Positions 5,733 to 11,763 of a stretch of 11,763 nt of DNA are shown here, one piece after another. The DNA is from Methanothrix sp. GTDB taxonomy: Archaea > Halobacteriota > Methanosarcinia > Methanotrichales > Methanotrichaceae. The DNA lies in contig JAQTYS010000066.1 of NCBI GenBank assembly GCA_028688175.1, forward strand, positions 1 through 11,763, read 5' to 3'. The notes under the pieces were generated by a model. It was not told the DNA's origin. It ran no database searches and saw only the letters and a list, made by a program, of their open reading frames with translations. How positions within the stretch are numbered: the stretch's first letter is position 1; each line of letters begins with the position of its first letter. Both the position numbers and the translations under genes were made by a program.

Positions 5733-7099
5733 GTGAAGACAATTTCGAGAATCCCGAGAATCCCAAAGACAACATCCTGGACACTGCCAGGAAGATCATC
5801 AGCCTCGGCCCCATCTGCGACAATTGCCTGGGCCGGCAGTTTGCTATGCTCTCTACCGGCCTTACCAATGAGCAGCGTGGCCGCTCCCTCAAGACGGTGC
5901 TGGCCATGCAGGCCTCTGCTGATGAGGATAGCGCCCTGCAAGAAGATCTGGCGTCATCCTTCCGATCGGCGCGCCTCAAGCTGGGCCGCAAAAATGAGGA
6001 GGACGCTCGCTGCACCATCTGCCTGGGCGAGATGGCCCCCGCAAACCTGGACGCCTGGGCGGACAAAGCGGCTGCGGCTATAGCTGACCGGGAGATTGAG
6101 ACCCTGGTGGTGGGAACAAAGATGTCCGGCCTCCTGGCCGAGAACGAGGAACTGCTCTTGGCCGACGGCGGATCTACTCATGCCGAGCCCTTCAAGTCGG
6201 AGCTGAATCGCGAGGTTGGAAAGAGGCTTTCCGCCCTGACTGGAAAGACAGTTGATTTGAAGAATCCGGATGTGGTGGTTCACCTCAATTTGGAGACGGG
6301 TGAGGTACAGCTGCAGGTGGCATCCGTCTTCATTCGGGGACGCTACCGAAAACTTGTGCGCGGCATTCCCCAGACACGCTGGCCCTGTCGCGAGTGTCAC
6401 GGTCGCGGCTGCCCGCGCTGCCAGGGCACCGGCAAGATGTATCCGGAGTCTGTGGATGAGTTGATCCGCCCCGCTGTGATGGCGGCAGCAGCTGCAGAAG
6501 ATACCGTCTTTCACGGTGCAGGTCGCGAGGATATTGACGCCCGCATGATGGGCACCGGTCGCCCCTTCATAGTGGAAGCGGTGCGCCCTCTTGTCAGGAC
6601 CATCGATCTGGCCGCGCTGGAGGCAGAGATAAATCGCCATGCAGCAGGCAAGGTGGAGGTCTTGGGCCTCGCCAAGGCGCATTCTGCAATGGTTGAGAAG
6701 ATCAAAGAGGCCACATTTGAGAAGACCTATTCCGCCCTGGTTCGGCTGGGCGCAGATGTTTCAGAAGAAAAGCTTAAATCTGTCCTGAAAGAATTGGAAG
6801 GGCCGATTGATCAACGTACGCCAACTCGCGTGTCTCACCGAAGAGCTGATAAAGTCAGGGTGAGGAAAGTTCATAGCGCTGATCTACTGGAGGTCACGGG
6901 CAATTTGGCCCGCATAAATATAAGAGGCGACAGCGGTCTGTATATCAAAGAGTTGATATCCGGGGACGGAGGCAGAACCCGCCCGAACCTCGCTGAAATC
7001 CTCAAAGTCGACGCGATCGTCGAAGAATTAGATGTAATAGATGTAGGTGGAGAATCAGATGGCACATCATCACGGAATGCGGAAGAAGTCCAGAGGTAA
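5729..7099 (+). CDS. pus10: tRNA pseudouridine synthase Pus10 (Psi54/Psi55)
   Basis: Pus10 isomerises uridine 54 and/or 55 in the T-loop of archaeal tRNA, replacing the role of bacterial TruB. The N-terminal zinc-binding region shows CDNC (30-33) and CTIC (95-98). A THUMP-like RNA-binding part follows (about 120-215), with a second Cys cluster CRECHGRGCPRCQGTG (220-235) resembling a DnaJ-type finger. The catalytic domain begins with SVDELIRP and contains the signature GREDIDARMMGTGRPF (265-280); the active-site Asp is D268 or D270. The length of 456 residues is usual for archaea. The start overlaps the methyltransferase stop (ATGA) with no strong ribosome binding site. The last 41 nt overlap rpl21e in another frame, so the tail after about residue 440 is probably dispensable. 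It heads the conserved archaeal cluster with L21e and RpoF. Confidence 0.95.
   Translation: MSEDNFENPENPKDNILDTARKIISLGPICDNCLGRQFAMLSTGLTNEQRGRSLKTVLAMQASADEDSALQEDLASSFRSARLKLGRKNEEDARCTICLGEMAPANLDAWADKAAAAIADREIETLVVGTKMSGLLAENEELLLADGGSTHAEPFKSELNREVGKRLSALTGKTVDLKNPDVVVHLNLETGEVQLQVASVFIRGRYRKLVRGIPQTRWPCRECHGRGCPRCQGTGKMYPESVDELIRPAVMAAAAAEDTVFHGAGREDIDARMMGTGRPFIVEAVRPLVRTIDLAALEAEINRHAAGKVEVLGLAKAHSAMVEKIKEATFEKTYSALVRLGADVSEEKLKSVLKELEGPIDQRTPTRVSHRRADKVRVRKVHSADLLEVTGNLARINIRGDSGLYIKELISGDGGRTRPNLAEILKVDAIVEELDVIDVGGESDGTSSRNAEEVQR
7045..7050 (+). promoter_or_regulatory. Ribosome binding site of rpl21e inside the pus10 3' end
   Basis: AGGTGG matches the archaeal anti-Shine-Dalgarno and stands 8 nt before the ATG at 7059. 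It decides against the upstream in-frame GTG at 7047, which lies inside this very site and would add four residues not seen in L21e proteins. Confidence 0.75.
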
Positions 7100-7349
7100 G
7101 CTGAGCAGGACAGTCAGGGCTAAGGGCAAGTCCTCGGTAGTCAGGGCGATTCAAGAGTTTGAGACGGGCGCAATGGTCCATGTAATTATCGATCCCAGCA
7201 TACACAAGGGTATGCCTCACCCCAGGTTTCACGGAAAGACGGGCGAGGTTGTAGGAACGAGAGGTAGAGCCTTTGTCCTGAAGGTCACTGATGGCAACGC
7301 AAGCAAGACATTGATCACATTACCAGAACATCTGACAGCACAAAAATAG
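7059..7349 (+). CDS. rpl21e: Large-subunit ribosomal protein L21e (eL21)
   Basis: This 96-residue basic protein of the 50S subunit is specific to archaea and eukaryotes. The N-terminus MAHHHGMRKKSRGKLSR and the SH3-like core (VHVIIDPSIHKGMPHPRFHG, KTGEVVGTRGRAFVLKV) are unmistakable for eL21. The start at 7059 is chosen by its AGGTGG site and by the family N-terminus. It overlaps the end of pus10 by 41 nt and abuts rpoF with no gap (stop at 7347-7349, next ATG at 7350), so the genes are transcribed and probably translated together. Function is certain from sequence. Confidence 0.97.
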   Translation: MAHHHGMRKKSRGKLSRTVRAKGKSSVVRAIQEFETGAMVHVIIDPSIHKGMPHPRFHGKTGEVVGTRGRAFVLKVTDGNASKTLITLPEHLTAQK

Positions 7350-7694
7350 ATGATTGTCAAAAGCGTATTGCAGGAGGATATCCTGACCATGGCGGAGGTC
7401 AAGGATATCCTAGACCAGATCCGGCAAAAGCGTGCCGATGAAGAAGAACTGGGTTACGAACTGCGCCGGGCTATCAGACATGCCGAGCTCTTTAGCAAAG
7501 GCACGGCAGAAGAGAGCCTGACAATGGTAGCCGAGCTCATGAAGCTGGAAAAGATGAACAAGGTAATTGCCGTAAAAATCGCCGACATCAGGCCTGTCAC
7601 TAAGGACGAGCTCAGGGCGATTTATGCCAAGGAACGGTTCACTTTAAGCGAAGAAGAGCTCAACAATATTTTAGAGATCGTATTCAGGGGGTAA
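7350..7694 (+). CDS. rpoF: DNA-directed RNA polymerase subunit F (Rpo4/Rpb4 homologue)
   Basis: Rpo4 pairs with Rpo7 (subunit E') to form the stalk of archaeal RNA polymerase, which assists open complex formation and transcript binding. The 114-residue protein begins MIVKSVLQEDILTMAEVKDI, the typical start of this family. It ends with an HRDC-like helical part (LMKLEKMNKVIAVKIADIRP, then TKDELRAIYAKERFTLSEEE). The ATG follows the rpl21e stop directly and has no ribosome binding site of its own in the gap, suggesting reinitiation by terminating ribosomes. Placement between L21e and a DUF655 gene is the standard archaeal order. Confidence 0.95.
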   Translation: MIVKSVLQEDILTMAEVKDILDQIRQKRADEEELGYELRRAIRHAELFSKGTAEESLTMVAELMKLEKMNKVIAVKIADIRPVTKDELRAIYAKERFTLSEEELNNILEIVFRG

Positions 7695-7700
7695 AGGCAA

Positions 7701-8282
7701 ATGCCTGAGGGGAGACCGCCGAAGAGAGAAGAGGTAGCTAGGATTCTCGATTACCTCCCCTATGGACGTACTCCGGACTCCAGGAGCTACCAAAAGCAAC
7801 CTCTTATCCAGGCTGTAGGAGAAGCCAACTTCGTTCTCATGGAGATGACACCCAAGGAGGGTGCAGTTCCGACTGCCGGGACTCGAGTTTACATCGGCAG
7901 CGGTAGTCGAGATATCATTGACCATGTCAATCGCAGAATCGACTATCCAGAGCTGTCCAATAACGCCAAGCTTGAACTCACGTATCAGATTGTGAGTATA
8001 ATCATGGATAATGAGGCCCGATTCATTCGCTACTTCAACGAAGCCGGACCCATCACTACGCGGATGCACGCCTTAGAGTTGCTGCCAGGAATCGGCAAGA
8101 AGCTGATGTGGGCGGTGCTCAATGAGCGCAAGAAAGGCGCTTTCAAGAGCTTTGCCGATTTAATGGAGAGGGTGAAGGGGCTGCATAATCCTGAGAAGAT
8201 CATCTGCAAGCGTGTCGAGGACGAGCTGATGGATGATAAGATCAAGTATCGCGTATTTACCACAATGCCCCGCATAAGATGA
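7701..8282 (+). CDS. DUF655-family protein, predicted nucleic-acid binding (OB-fold plus helix-hairpin-helix)
   Basis: This 193-residue archaeal protein of unproven function lies, as in many archaea, between rpoF and ksgA. The N-terminal half (EVARILDYLPYGRTPDSRS, then QAVGEANFVLMEMTP and TRVYIGSGSRD) is beta-rich and fits the OB-like domain described for DUF655. The C-terminal half has a helix-hairpin-helix motif (LELLPGIGKKLMWAVLNERK, about 125-144) followed by FKSFADLMERVKGLHNPEKI, typical of non-specific DNA or RNA binding. AGGGGG at 7686-7691 lies 9 nt before the start. The stop overlaps the ksgA start as ATGA, so the product may act on rRNA or in transcription; that is inference from context. 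Confidence 0.92.
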   Translation: MPEGRPPKREEVARILDYLPYGRTPDSRSYQKQPLIQAVGEANFVLMEMTPKEGAVPTAGTRVYIGSGSRDIIDHVNRRIDYPELSNNAKLELTYQIVSIIMDNEARFIRYFNEAGPITTRMHALELLPGIGKKLMWAVLNERKKGAFKSFADLMERVKGLHNPEKIICKRVEDELMDDKIKYRVFTTMPRIR

Positions 8283-9016
8283 AGCTGGGGCAGCATTTTC
8301 TCATGGATTGCGATGCGACAATTCGTATCGCGAGTTATGCCGACATTGGACGGGAAGACCGTGTGCTGGAGATTGGACCGGGTCCTGGAAACCTGACAGA
8401 GGCTCTGGCCTCGCGCGCCGGGCGCGTCTATGCGGTGGAGATAGATCCCGATTTGGCAGCGGATCTCTCGGGTCGCTTTTCTAATGTTCAGGTGATAAAT
8501 GGAGATGCTCTGAAGGTAGAGCTTCCCCATTGTAATAAAATCGTCTCCAACCTTCCCTATCAGATCTCGTCCAAGATCACCTACCGATTGCTCTCCCGGC
8601 CTTTTGAGACGGCAGTTTTGATGTATCAGTGGGAGTTTGCCAAGCGGCTGACAGCCAGGGCGGGCAGTGAGGAGTATGGCCGTCTGGCCATGACAGTGGG
8701 CTTCTTCTGTCGAATTGAAATCATGGAGAAGGTCTCCAAGATGGCTTTTAGGCCTGTGCCCCAGGTTGACTCGGCAGTCGTGCGGCTCAAACCCCGGTCG
8801 GATCGTCCCATGGTCGACCCGGCGAACTTCATAAGGCTGGCCGAGGGACTCTTTAATAATAGACGCAAGAAGGTAAAGAAGGGCCTGGCGGCGTTGGGAG
8901 CAGGCCAGCAGGCTCTGGCTGAGCTTGATAAAGCCCTCTTGGAGAGAAGGCCCGAGGAGCTAACGTCGGATGAGGCGGCGACACTGGTCGGGGCTATATC
9001 CAGAAAATCCGGTTAG
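8279..9016 (+). CDS. ksgA: 16S rRNA (adenine N6,N6)-dimethyltransferase KsgA/Dim1
   Basis: This enzyme dimethylates two adjacent adenines in the 3'-terminal helix 45 of 16S rRNA during late small-subunit assembly, using S-adenosylmethionine. Visible motifs are the N-terminal LGQHFL (3-8), motif I EIGPGPGNLT (31-40), acidic YAVEID (51-56), NGDAL (74-78) and the catalytic NLPYQISS (91-98). The helical C-terminal domain contains FRPVPQVDSAVVRL and LFNNRRKKVKKGL, both family hallmarks. At 245 residues it is a short, N-terminally compact version (about 270 is usual). Its ATG overlaps the DUF655 stop by four bases (ATGA). It closes the core operon; the next gene follows after 32 nt. Confidence 0.96.
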   Translation: MKLGQHFLMDCDATIRIASYADIGREDRVLEIGPGPGNLTEALASRAGRVYAVEIDPDLAADLSGRFSNVQVINGDALKVELPHCNKIVSNLPYQISSKITYRLLSRPFETAVLMYQWEFAKRLTARAGSEEYGRLAMTVGFFCRIEIMEKVSKMAFRPVPQVDSAVVRLKPRSDRPMVDPANFIRLAEGLFNNRRKKVKKGLAALGAGQQALAELDKALLERRPEELTSDEAATLVGAISRKSG

Positions 9017-9048
9017 GTAAACAAATTCGAGGAGAGAGCGCATCTTCA

Positions 9049-10212
9049 GTGTCCGATCCAAAAACCAGTAAGAACATTTTACTATTAGGATTTGTAAGCC
9101 TGCTCAACGACATCAGCAGCGAGATCATTCTGCCCATTCTCCCGCTTTTTATCGCCTCTCTAGGTGGCGGCTCTATGGCAGTTGGCCTCATCGGAGGCAT
9201 AAGCGACGGCCTTCCCAGCTTGCTCAAGGTTCTGGCAGGATATGGGTCTGATCTTTTAGGCAAGAGAAAGCCGCTGGTGGTAGCCGGTTATGCTCTCTCC
9301 GCGGTAGGCAAGCTCCTCCTCCCCGTAGCCTCCAGCTGGCAGCAGGTTTTCCTGCTCAAGACCCTGGAAAGAAGCGGCAAAGGCGTGCGCTCCGCGCCCA
9401 GAGATGCCATGATCTCTGAGTCGGCCCAGGAGGGACGACGGGGAAGAGGCTTTGGGCTGCATAGAAGCATGGACTCCACTGGAGCAGTCATCGGCTCGAT
9501 CCTGGCCTATCTTCTCTGGCAAGGGGGCATGAGCTACAGCTCCATCTTCATGGTGGCAGGAGTACTGTCCGTGGTGGCTCTGCTCCCATTTTACCGTGTG
9601 AAGGAGAGCTTTCGGTCACCGAATTGTAAGGTCATACTGAATCTGTCCGAGCTATCGCCGCAGCTGCGCCGCTTTCTGGTCATCGCCGGTATTTTCGCTT
9701 TAGGCAACTTCAGCTACATGTTCTTCATCCTGCGCGCCCAGGGGCTCTTTTCAGGAGCTGAAGCGGTGGCAGCGCCTCTGTTGCTTTATGCGCTATTCAA
9801 CCTTGTTTATGCCGCCCTGGCCATGCCAGTTGGTATCTGGTCGGACCGGGTGGGAAGGAGGAAGGTCCTGGCCCTGGGATATGTCCTCTTTGCTCTCACC
9901 GCCCTGGGATTTGCTCTTGTCACCTCTCTAGCCGGCCTGATAGCTCTCTTTGCCCTCTACGGATTGGTCTATGCACTGGTGGACGGCTCGGAGAGGGCTT
10001 ATGTATCCGACCTTTGCTCTGTCAGTCTGCGCGGCAGCTCTCTGGGACTTTATTACGGAGCGATTGGTGTTTCGGCTATCATTTCCAGCATCCTGGCCGG
10101 AGCCCTCTGGGCCTGGTGGGGGGCAGAGGCAACATTCCTCTTCGGGGCAGGAGCAGCGATGCTGGCGGCCATAGCGCTGCTGGGGATGCAAAAGAGTCAA
10201 GCTATGGCTTAG
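9049..10212 (+). CDS. Major facilitator superfamily transporter, 12 helices, probable exporter
   Basis: The 387-residue protein has about twelve hydrophobic segments in two halves, as in MFS carriers. Motif A appears between helices 2 and 3 (GYGSDLLGKRKPL, 64-76) and again in the second half (GIWSDRVGRRKVL, 262-274). The segment LERSGKGVRSAPRDAMISES, followed by GLHRSMDSTGAVIG, marks a subfamily of prokaryotic MFS proteins often annotated as multidrug or unknown-substrate exporters. It has no signal sequence and short termini. The substrate cannot be read from the sequence. The start is a GTG with a GAGGAGAG stretch (9029-9036) 12 nt upstream, a slightly long spacing. It lies 32 nt after ksgA and could be cotranscribed, though functional linkage is not implied. 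Confidence 0.9.
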   Translation: MSDPKTSKNILLLGFVSLLNDISSEIILPILPLFIASLGGGSMAVGLIGGISDGLPSLLKVLAGYGSDLLGKRKPLVVAGYALSAVGKLLLPVASSWQQVFLLKTLERSGKGVRSAPRDAMISESAQEGRRGRGFGLHRSMDSTGAVIGSILAYLLWQGGMSYSSIFMVAGVLSVVALLPFYRVKESFRSPNCKVILNLSELSPQLRRFLVIAGIFALGNFSYMFFILRAQGLFSGAEAVAAPLLLYALFNLVYAALAMPVGIWSDRVGRRKVLALGYVLFALTALGFALVTSLAGLIALFALYGLVYALVDGSERAYVSDLCSVSLRGSSLGLYYGAIGVSAIISSILAGALWAWWGAEATFLFGAGAAMLAAIALLGMQKSQAMA

Positions 10213-10237
10213 GTTGCAATGGTGCGAAGCCACGAAG

Positions 10238-10248
10238 TTAATTTACTA
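10238..10248 (+). promoter_or_regulatory. Weak TATA-like element before the metallo-beta-lactamase-fold gene
   Basis: TTAATTTACTA is the only AT-rich patch in the 57-nt gap. Its centre lies about 27 bp before the ATG at 10270, the distance expected for a leaderless archaeal transcript. The ribosome binding site region is poor, which agrees with that reading. The match to a box A is modest. Confidence 0.3.
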
Positions 10249-10269
10249 TTGGGTGCGTGTTAGAAGTAC

Positions 10270-11013
10270 ATGAGCCTGAAGGTTACAATGCTAGGAACGG
10301 GCGTGGGCATCCCCCAGCCCGGACGCTCCCAGGCGGCGGTATTAGTGGAGAACGATAGGGCTCTGCTTCTGGATTGCGGGGCGGGTACTCTCCTGCGCCT
10401 GGACGAGGTGGGAGTCGACCTGGAGGCGCTGGACAGCGTGTTGCTCACGCACCTTCATTTGGACCACGTCTCCGATCTGTTGGCTCTGGCCAATGCTCGC
10501 TTTCTGGCAGATATGCCCGGCCTGCAAATTTTCGGGCCGCAGGGTACAGAGGTCTATTTTAAGATCGCTCGCAGCCTCTATCCTAACCTTGAGAAGATGA
10601 GTGTGGCAGTGCAGGAGCTCAAACCCATGGATTCTTTTCTCCTCGAGGGGTTTGACATCTTTGCCGAGGAGGCGCGCCATAGTGTGACCGCTCTCGCCTA
10701 CCGACTGGAGTCTGAAGAAAAGATAATCGTCTACTCCGGGGACACAGAGCCCTGCCCGCGTGTGGCAGCTCTTGCTAAGGAAGCCGACCTGCTCATTCAT
10801 GAGTGCTCCTTTCCAGAGCCCTTTGATGTCACCAACCACACCACGCCTAAGAAACTGGGCAACATAATCAAGGGCCTGGGGCTGAAGCGCGTGGTACTCA
10901 CTCATCTTTACCCTCAGGCGCAGGGATGTGAGGACGAGATGGCCGAGCAGGTGATTGATCTGTCCGGAGCGCCGACCATCGTGGGCTGGGATATGATGAG
11001 CGTGGTAATTTGA
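10270..11013 (+). CDS. Metallo-beta-lactamase-fold hydrolase, RNase Z/AtsA-like
   Basis: The 247-residue protein is a two-zinc hydrolase of the beta-lactamase superfamily, cytosolic by its lack of signal or membrane segments. Ligands visible are HLHLDH (H61, H63, D65, H66), H137 in ARHSVTALAYRL, D158 in YSGDTEP and H212 in VVLTHLYP. The opening VTMLGTGVGIPQPGRSQAAV and LLLDCGAGTLLRL match the RNase Z/arylsulfatase-like branch. It could be a tRNA 3'-end nuclease, but true RNase Z proteins are longer (about 300) and carry an extended exosite arm that I do not recognise between 85 and 125. A generic phosphodiesterase or hydrolase is therefore equally likely. It converges with the minus-strand gene, with 13 nt between stop codons. 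Confidence 0.88.
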   Translation: MSLKVTMLGTGVGIPQPGRSQAAVLVENDRALLLDCGAGTLLRLDEVGVDLEALDSVLLTHLHLDHVSDLLALANARFLADMPGLQIFGPQGTEVYFKIARSLYPNLEKMSVAVQELKPMDSFLLEGFDIFAEEARHSVTALAYRLESEEKIIVYSGDTEPCPRVAALAKEADLLIHECSFPEPFDVTNHTTPKKLGNIIKGLGLKRVVLTHLYPQAQGCEDEMAEQVIDLSGAPTIVGWDMMSVVI

Positions 11014-11026
11014 TCTTTATTAGATG

Positions 11027-11763
11027 CTAATTGCTATTCTTATAGCTCTCGTTGGCTTCCTCGTATCTGCCCAATTTCTCCAGGGCATAAGCTCTCTCTT
11101 TCCAGGCCCGGACGTTGGATTGATTGCGCGAGAGGATATCATCATATGATTCGAGGGCTTTGTCCCATCGGCCCATGCTGCCGGCAATATTTGCATTGTC
11201 AAAATCATCCTGATCGCGGCCTGCGTCTCCCTTGAGGTAATCCTCCGCCCCGAAGAGTAGAAGTCCTGCGAACATGAGGATAATCGTCATCAGAGCTATT
11301 CCCACAAGTATTGTGCTCACAAATAGTGCCTGATCGATGGGTTTTCTATCAGCGCGGTATTCCTTCGTGTTGCTCTCTCCAAGAATGGACCGGAGCCGCT
11401 CTGGAGTGATCACGGCCAGGAGACCGGCGACGGTGAGCAGAACACCAGGAGGAATCCACATGACCCATCCCAGAAAGCCCAGGAAAGGAATCCAGGCGAT
11501 GTAACCCACGGGAAAGCCCAGTAGTCCGCAGCCGAGGATAAGCCATGCTACTTTCTTCCTGTCTTTGGTGTAGAAGAATGCGCCCGCAATTCCCAGCGAG
11601 CCTAACAGCAGGAAAACGATGCCCCCGAGCTGGCTTAAATCGCTCCAGCCGGAAGGGATGTGGGATGACGAGCCGCCTATCATCGAGGCTATGAGATCAA
11701 AAGCTGCGATGAGCAATGCAGCCAGCCCACCCAGGAAGGCCAGGACCTGGATGGTAAGCCTGC
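11027..11763 (-). CDS. Multi-pass membrane protein with C-terminal TPR, 5' end beyond the window
   Basis: Reading from the window edge, the frame is open without a stop and encodes RLTIQVLAFLGGLAALLIAA and onward, so the gene starts outside. A TTG at 11716 is probably not the start. About five hydrophobic segments follow, including GGIVFLLLGSLGIAGAFFY, VAWLILGCGLLGFPVGYIAW, WIPPGVLLTVAGLLAV and VSTILVGIALMTIILMFAGL. The glycine-rich early helices resemble the small DUF4064-type membrane proteins, but that is a loose similarity. The last about 48 residues are soluble and form one and a half TPR units (WDKALESYDDILSRN, then AWKERAYALEKLGRYEEANE), suggesting protein-protein contact. Specific function unknown. 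Confidence 0.75.
   Translation of the reverse strand, partial: RLTIQVLAFLGGLAALLIAAFDLIASMIGGSSSHIPSGWSDLSQLGGIVFLLLGSLGIAGAFFYTKDRKKVAWLILGCGLLGFPVGYIAWIPFLGFLGWVMWIPPGVLLTVAGLLAVITPERLRSILGESNTKEYRADRKPIDQALFVSTILVGIALMTIILMFAGLLLFGAEDYLKGDAGRDQDDFDNANIAGSMGRWDKALESYDDILSRNQSNVRAWKERAYALEKLGRYEEANESYKNSN

Noticed and set aside
5954..6682. Long minus-strand open frame of 242 codons opposite pus10
   Set aside because: It is a shadow of a GC-rich gene; the translation is low-complexity in His/Ala/Gln and matches no family, while pus10 is unambiguous on the plus strand.
7375..7411. Two copies of the palindrome AGGATATCCT 27 bp apart (7375-7384 and 7402-7411), possible operator pair
   Set aside because: Both lie inside rpoF and encode the repeated Asp-Ile-Leu of the family N-terminus in the same phase, so coding explains them.
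7910..7918. GATATC or GATC avoidance as a clue to the methylase target
   Set aside because: GATATC occurs several times (for example near 3736, 6955, 7378, 7405 and 7911) and GATC is common, so no avoidance is visible in this window; the sample is too small to name a target.
10342..10905. Minus-strand open frame of 187 codons opposite the hydrolase gene
   Set aside because: It mirrors a well-supported metallo-hydrolase and has no recognisable motif or start signal.
1..11763. CRISPR array, tRNA or rRNA genes
   Set aside because: No regularly spaced direct repeats, no cloverleaf with a GTTCRANYC-type T-arm and no rRNA-like segments were seen in the non-coding gaps, which are all under 300 bases.

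Overview
The window looks like a chromosomal piece of a methanogenic archaeon, probably of the Methanothrix/Methanosarcinales type. The evidence is a run of archaeal information-processing genes in a familiar order (pus10, rpl21e, rpoF, a DUF655 gene, ksgA), AT-rich box A-like elements upstream of some starts, and GGTG/GAGG-type ribosome binding sites. The family-level placement is inference; the archaeal placement is firm.

Layout. Positions 1-143 hold the 3' end of an IS200/IS605-type element: the last codons of a TnpB, a right-end hairpin, and probably the 3' part of an omega RNA. Positions 144-289 show nothing convincing. Positions 290-3004 encode a large soluble hybrid sensor histidine kinase (GAF-PAS-GAF-HisKA-HATPase-receiver). 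Two small membrane protein genes follow (3091-3336, TM2-like; 3433-3822, DUF4870-like), separated by a poly-T terminator and a strong TATA box. Positions 3886-5732 carry a compact restriction-modification pair: a NotI-like endonuclease with a conserved Cys cluster and D...ExQ active site, overlapping a D12-class (Dam-like) adenine methyltransferase.

The methyltransferase stop overlaps the start of pus10 (ATGA). From there the composition becomes clearly GC-richer and the core translation/transcription operon runs with tight spacing or overlaps: pus10 (tRNA pseudouridine 54/55), ribosomal protein L21e, RNA polymerase subunit F, a DUF655 nucleic-acid-binding protein and KsgA/Dim1 (16S rRNA m6,2A). 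An MFS exporter-like transporter (9049-10212) and a metallo-beta-lactamase-fold hydrolase of the RNase Z/AtsA type (10270-11013) follow on the same strand. The window closes with a convergent minus-strand gene for a multi-pass membrane protein with a C-terminal TPR; its 5' end lies beyond the window.

The left half (1 to about 5730) therefore reads as accessory DNA (transposon remnant, sensor kinase, small membrane proteins, restriction-modification) set directly against a conserved housekeeping operon. The most notable points are the pairing of a NotI-like nuclease with an adenine methyltransferase, its translational coupling to pus10, and the TnpB/omega-RNA end beside the kinase gene.
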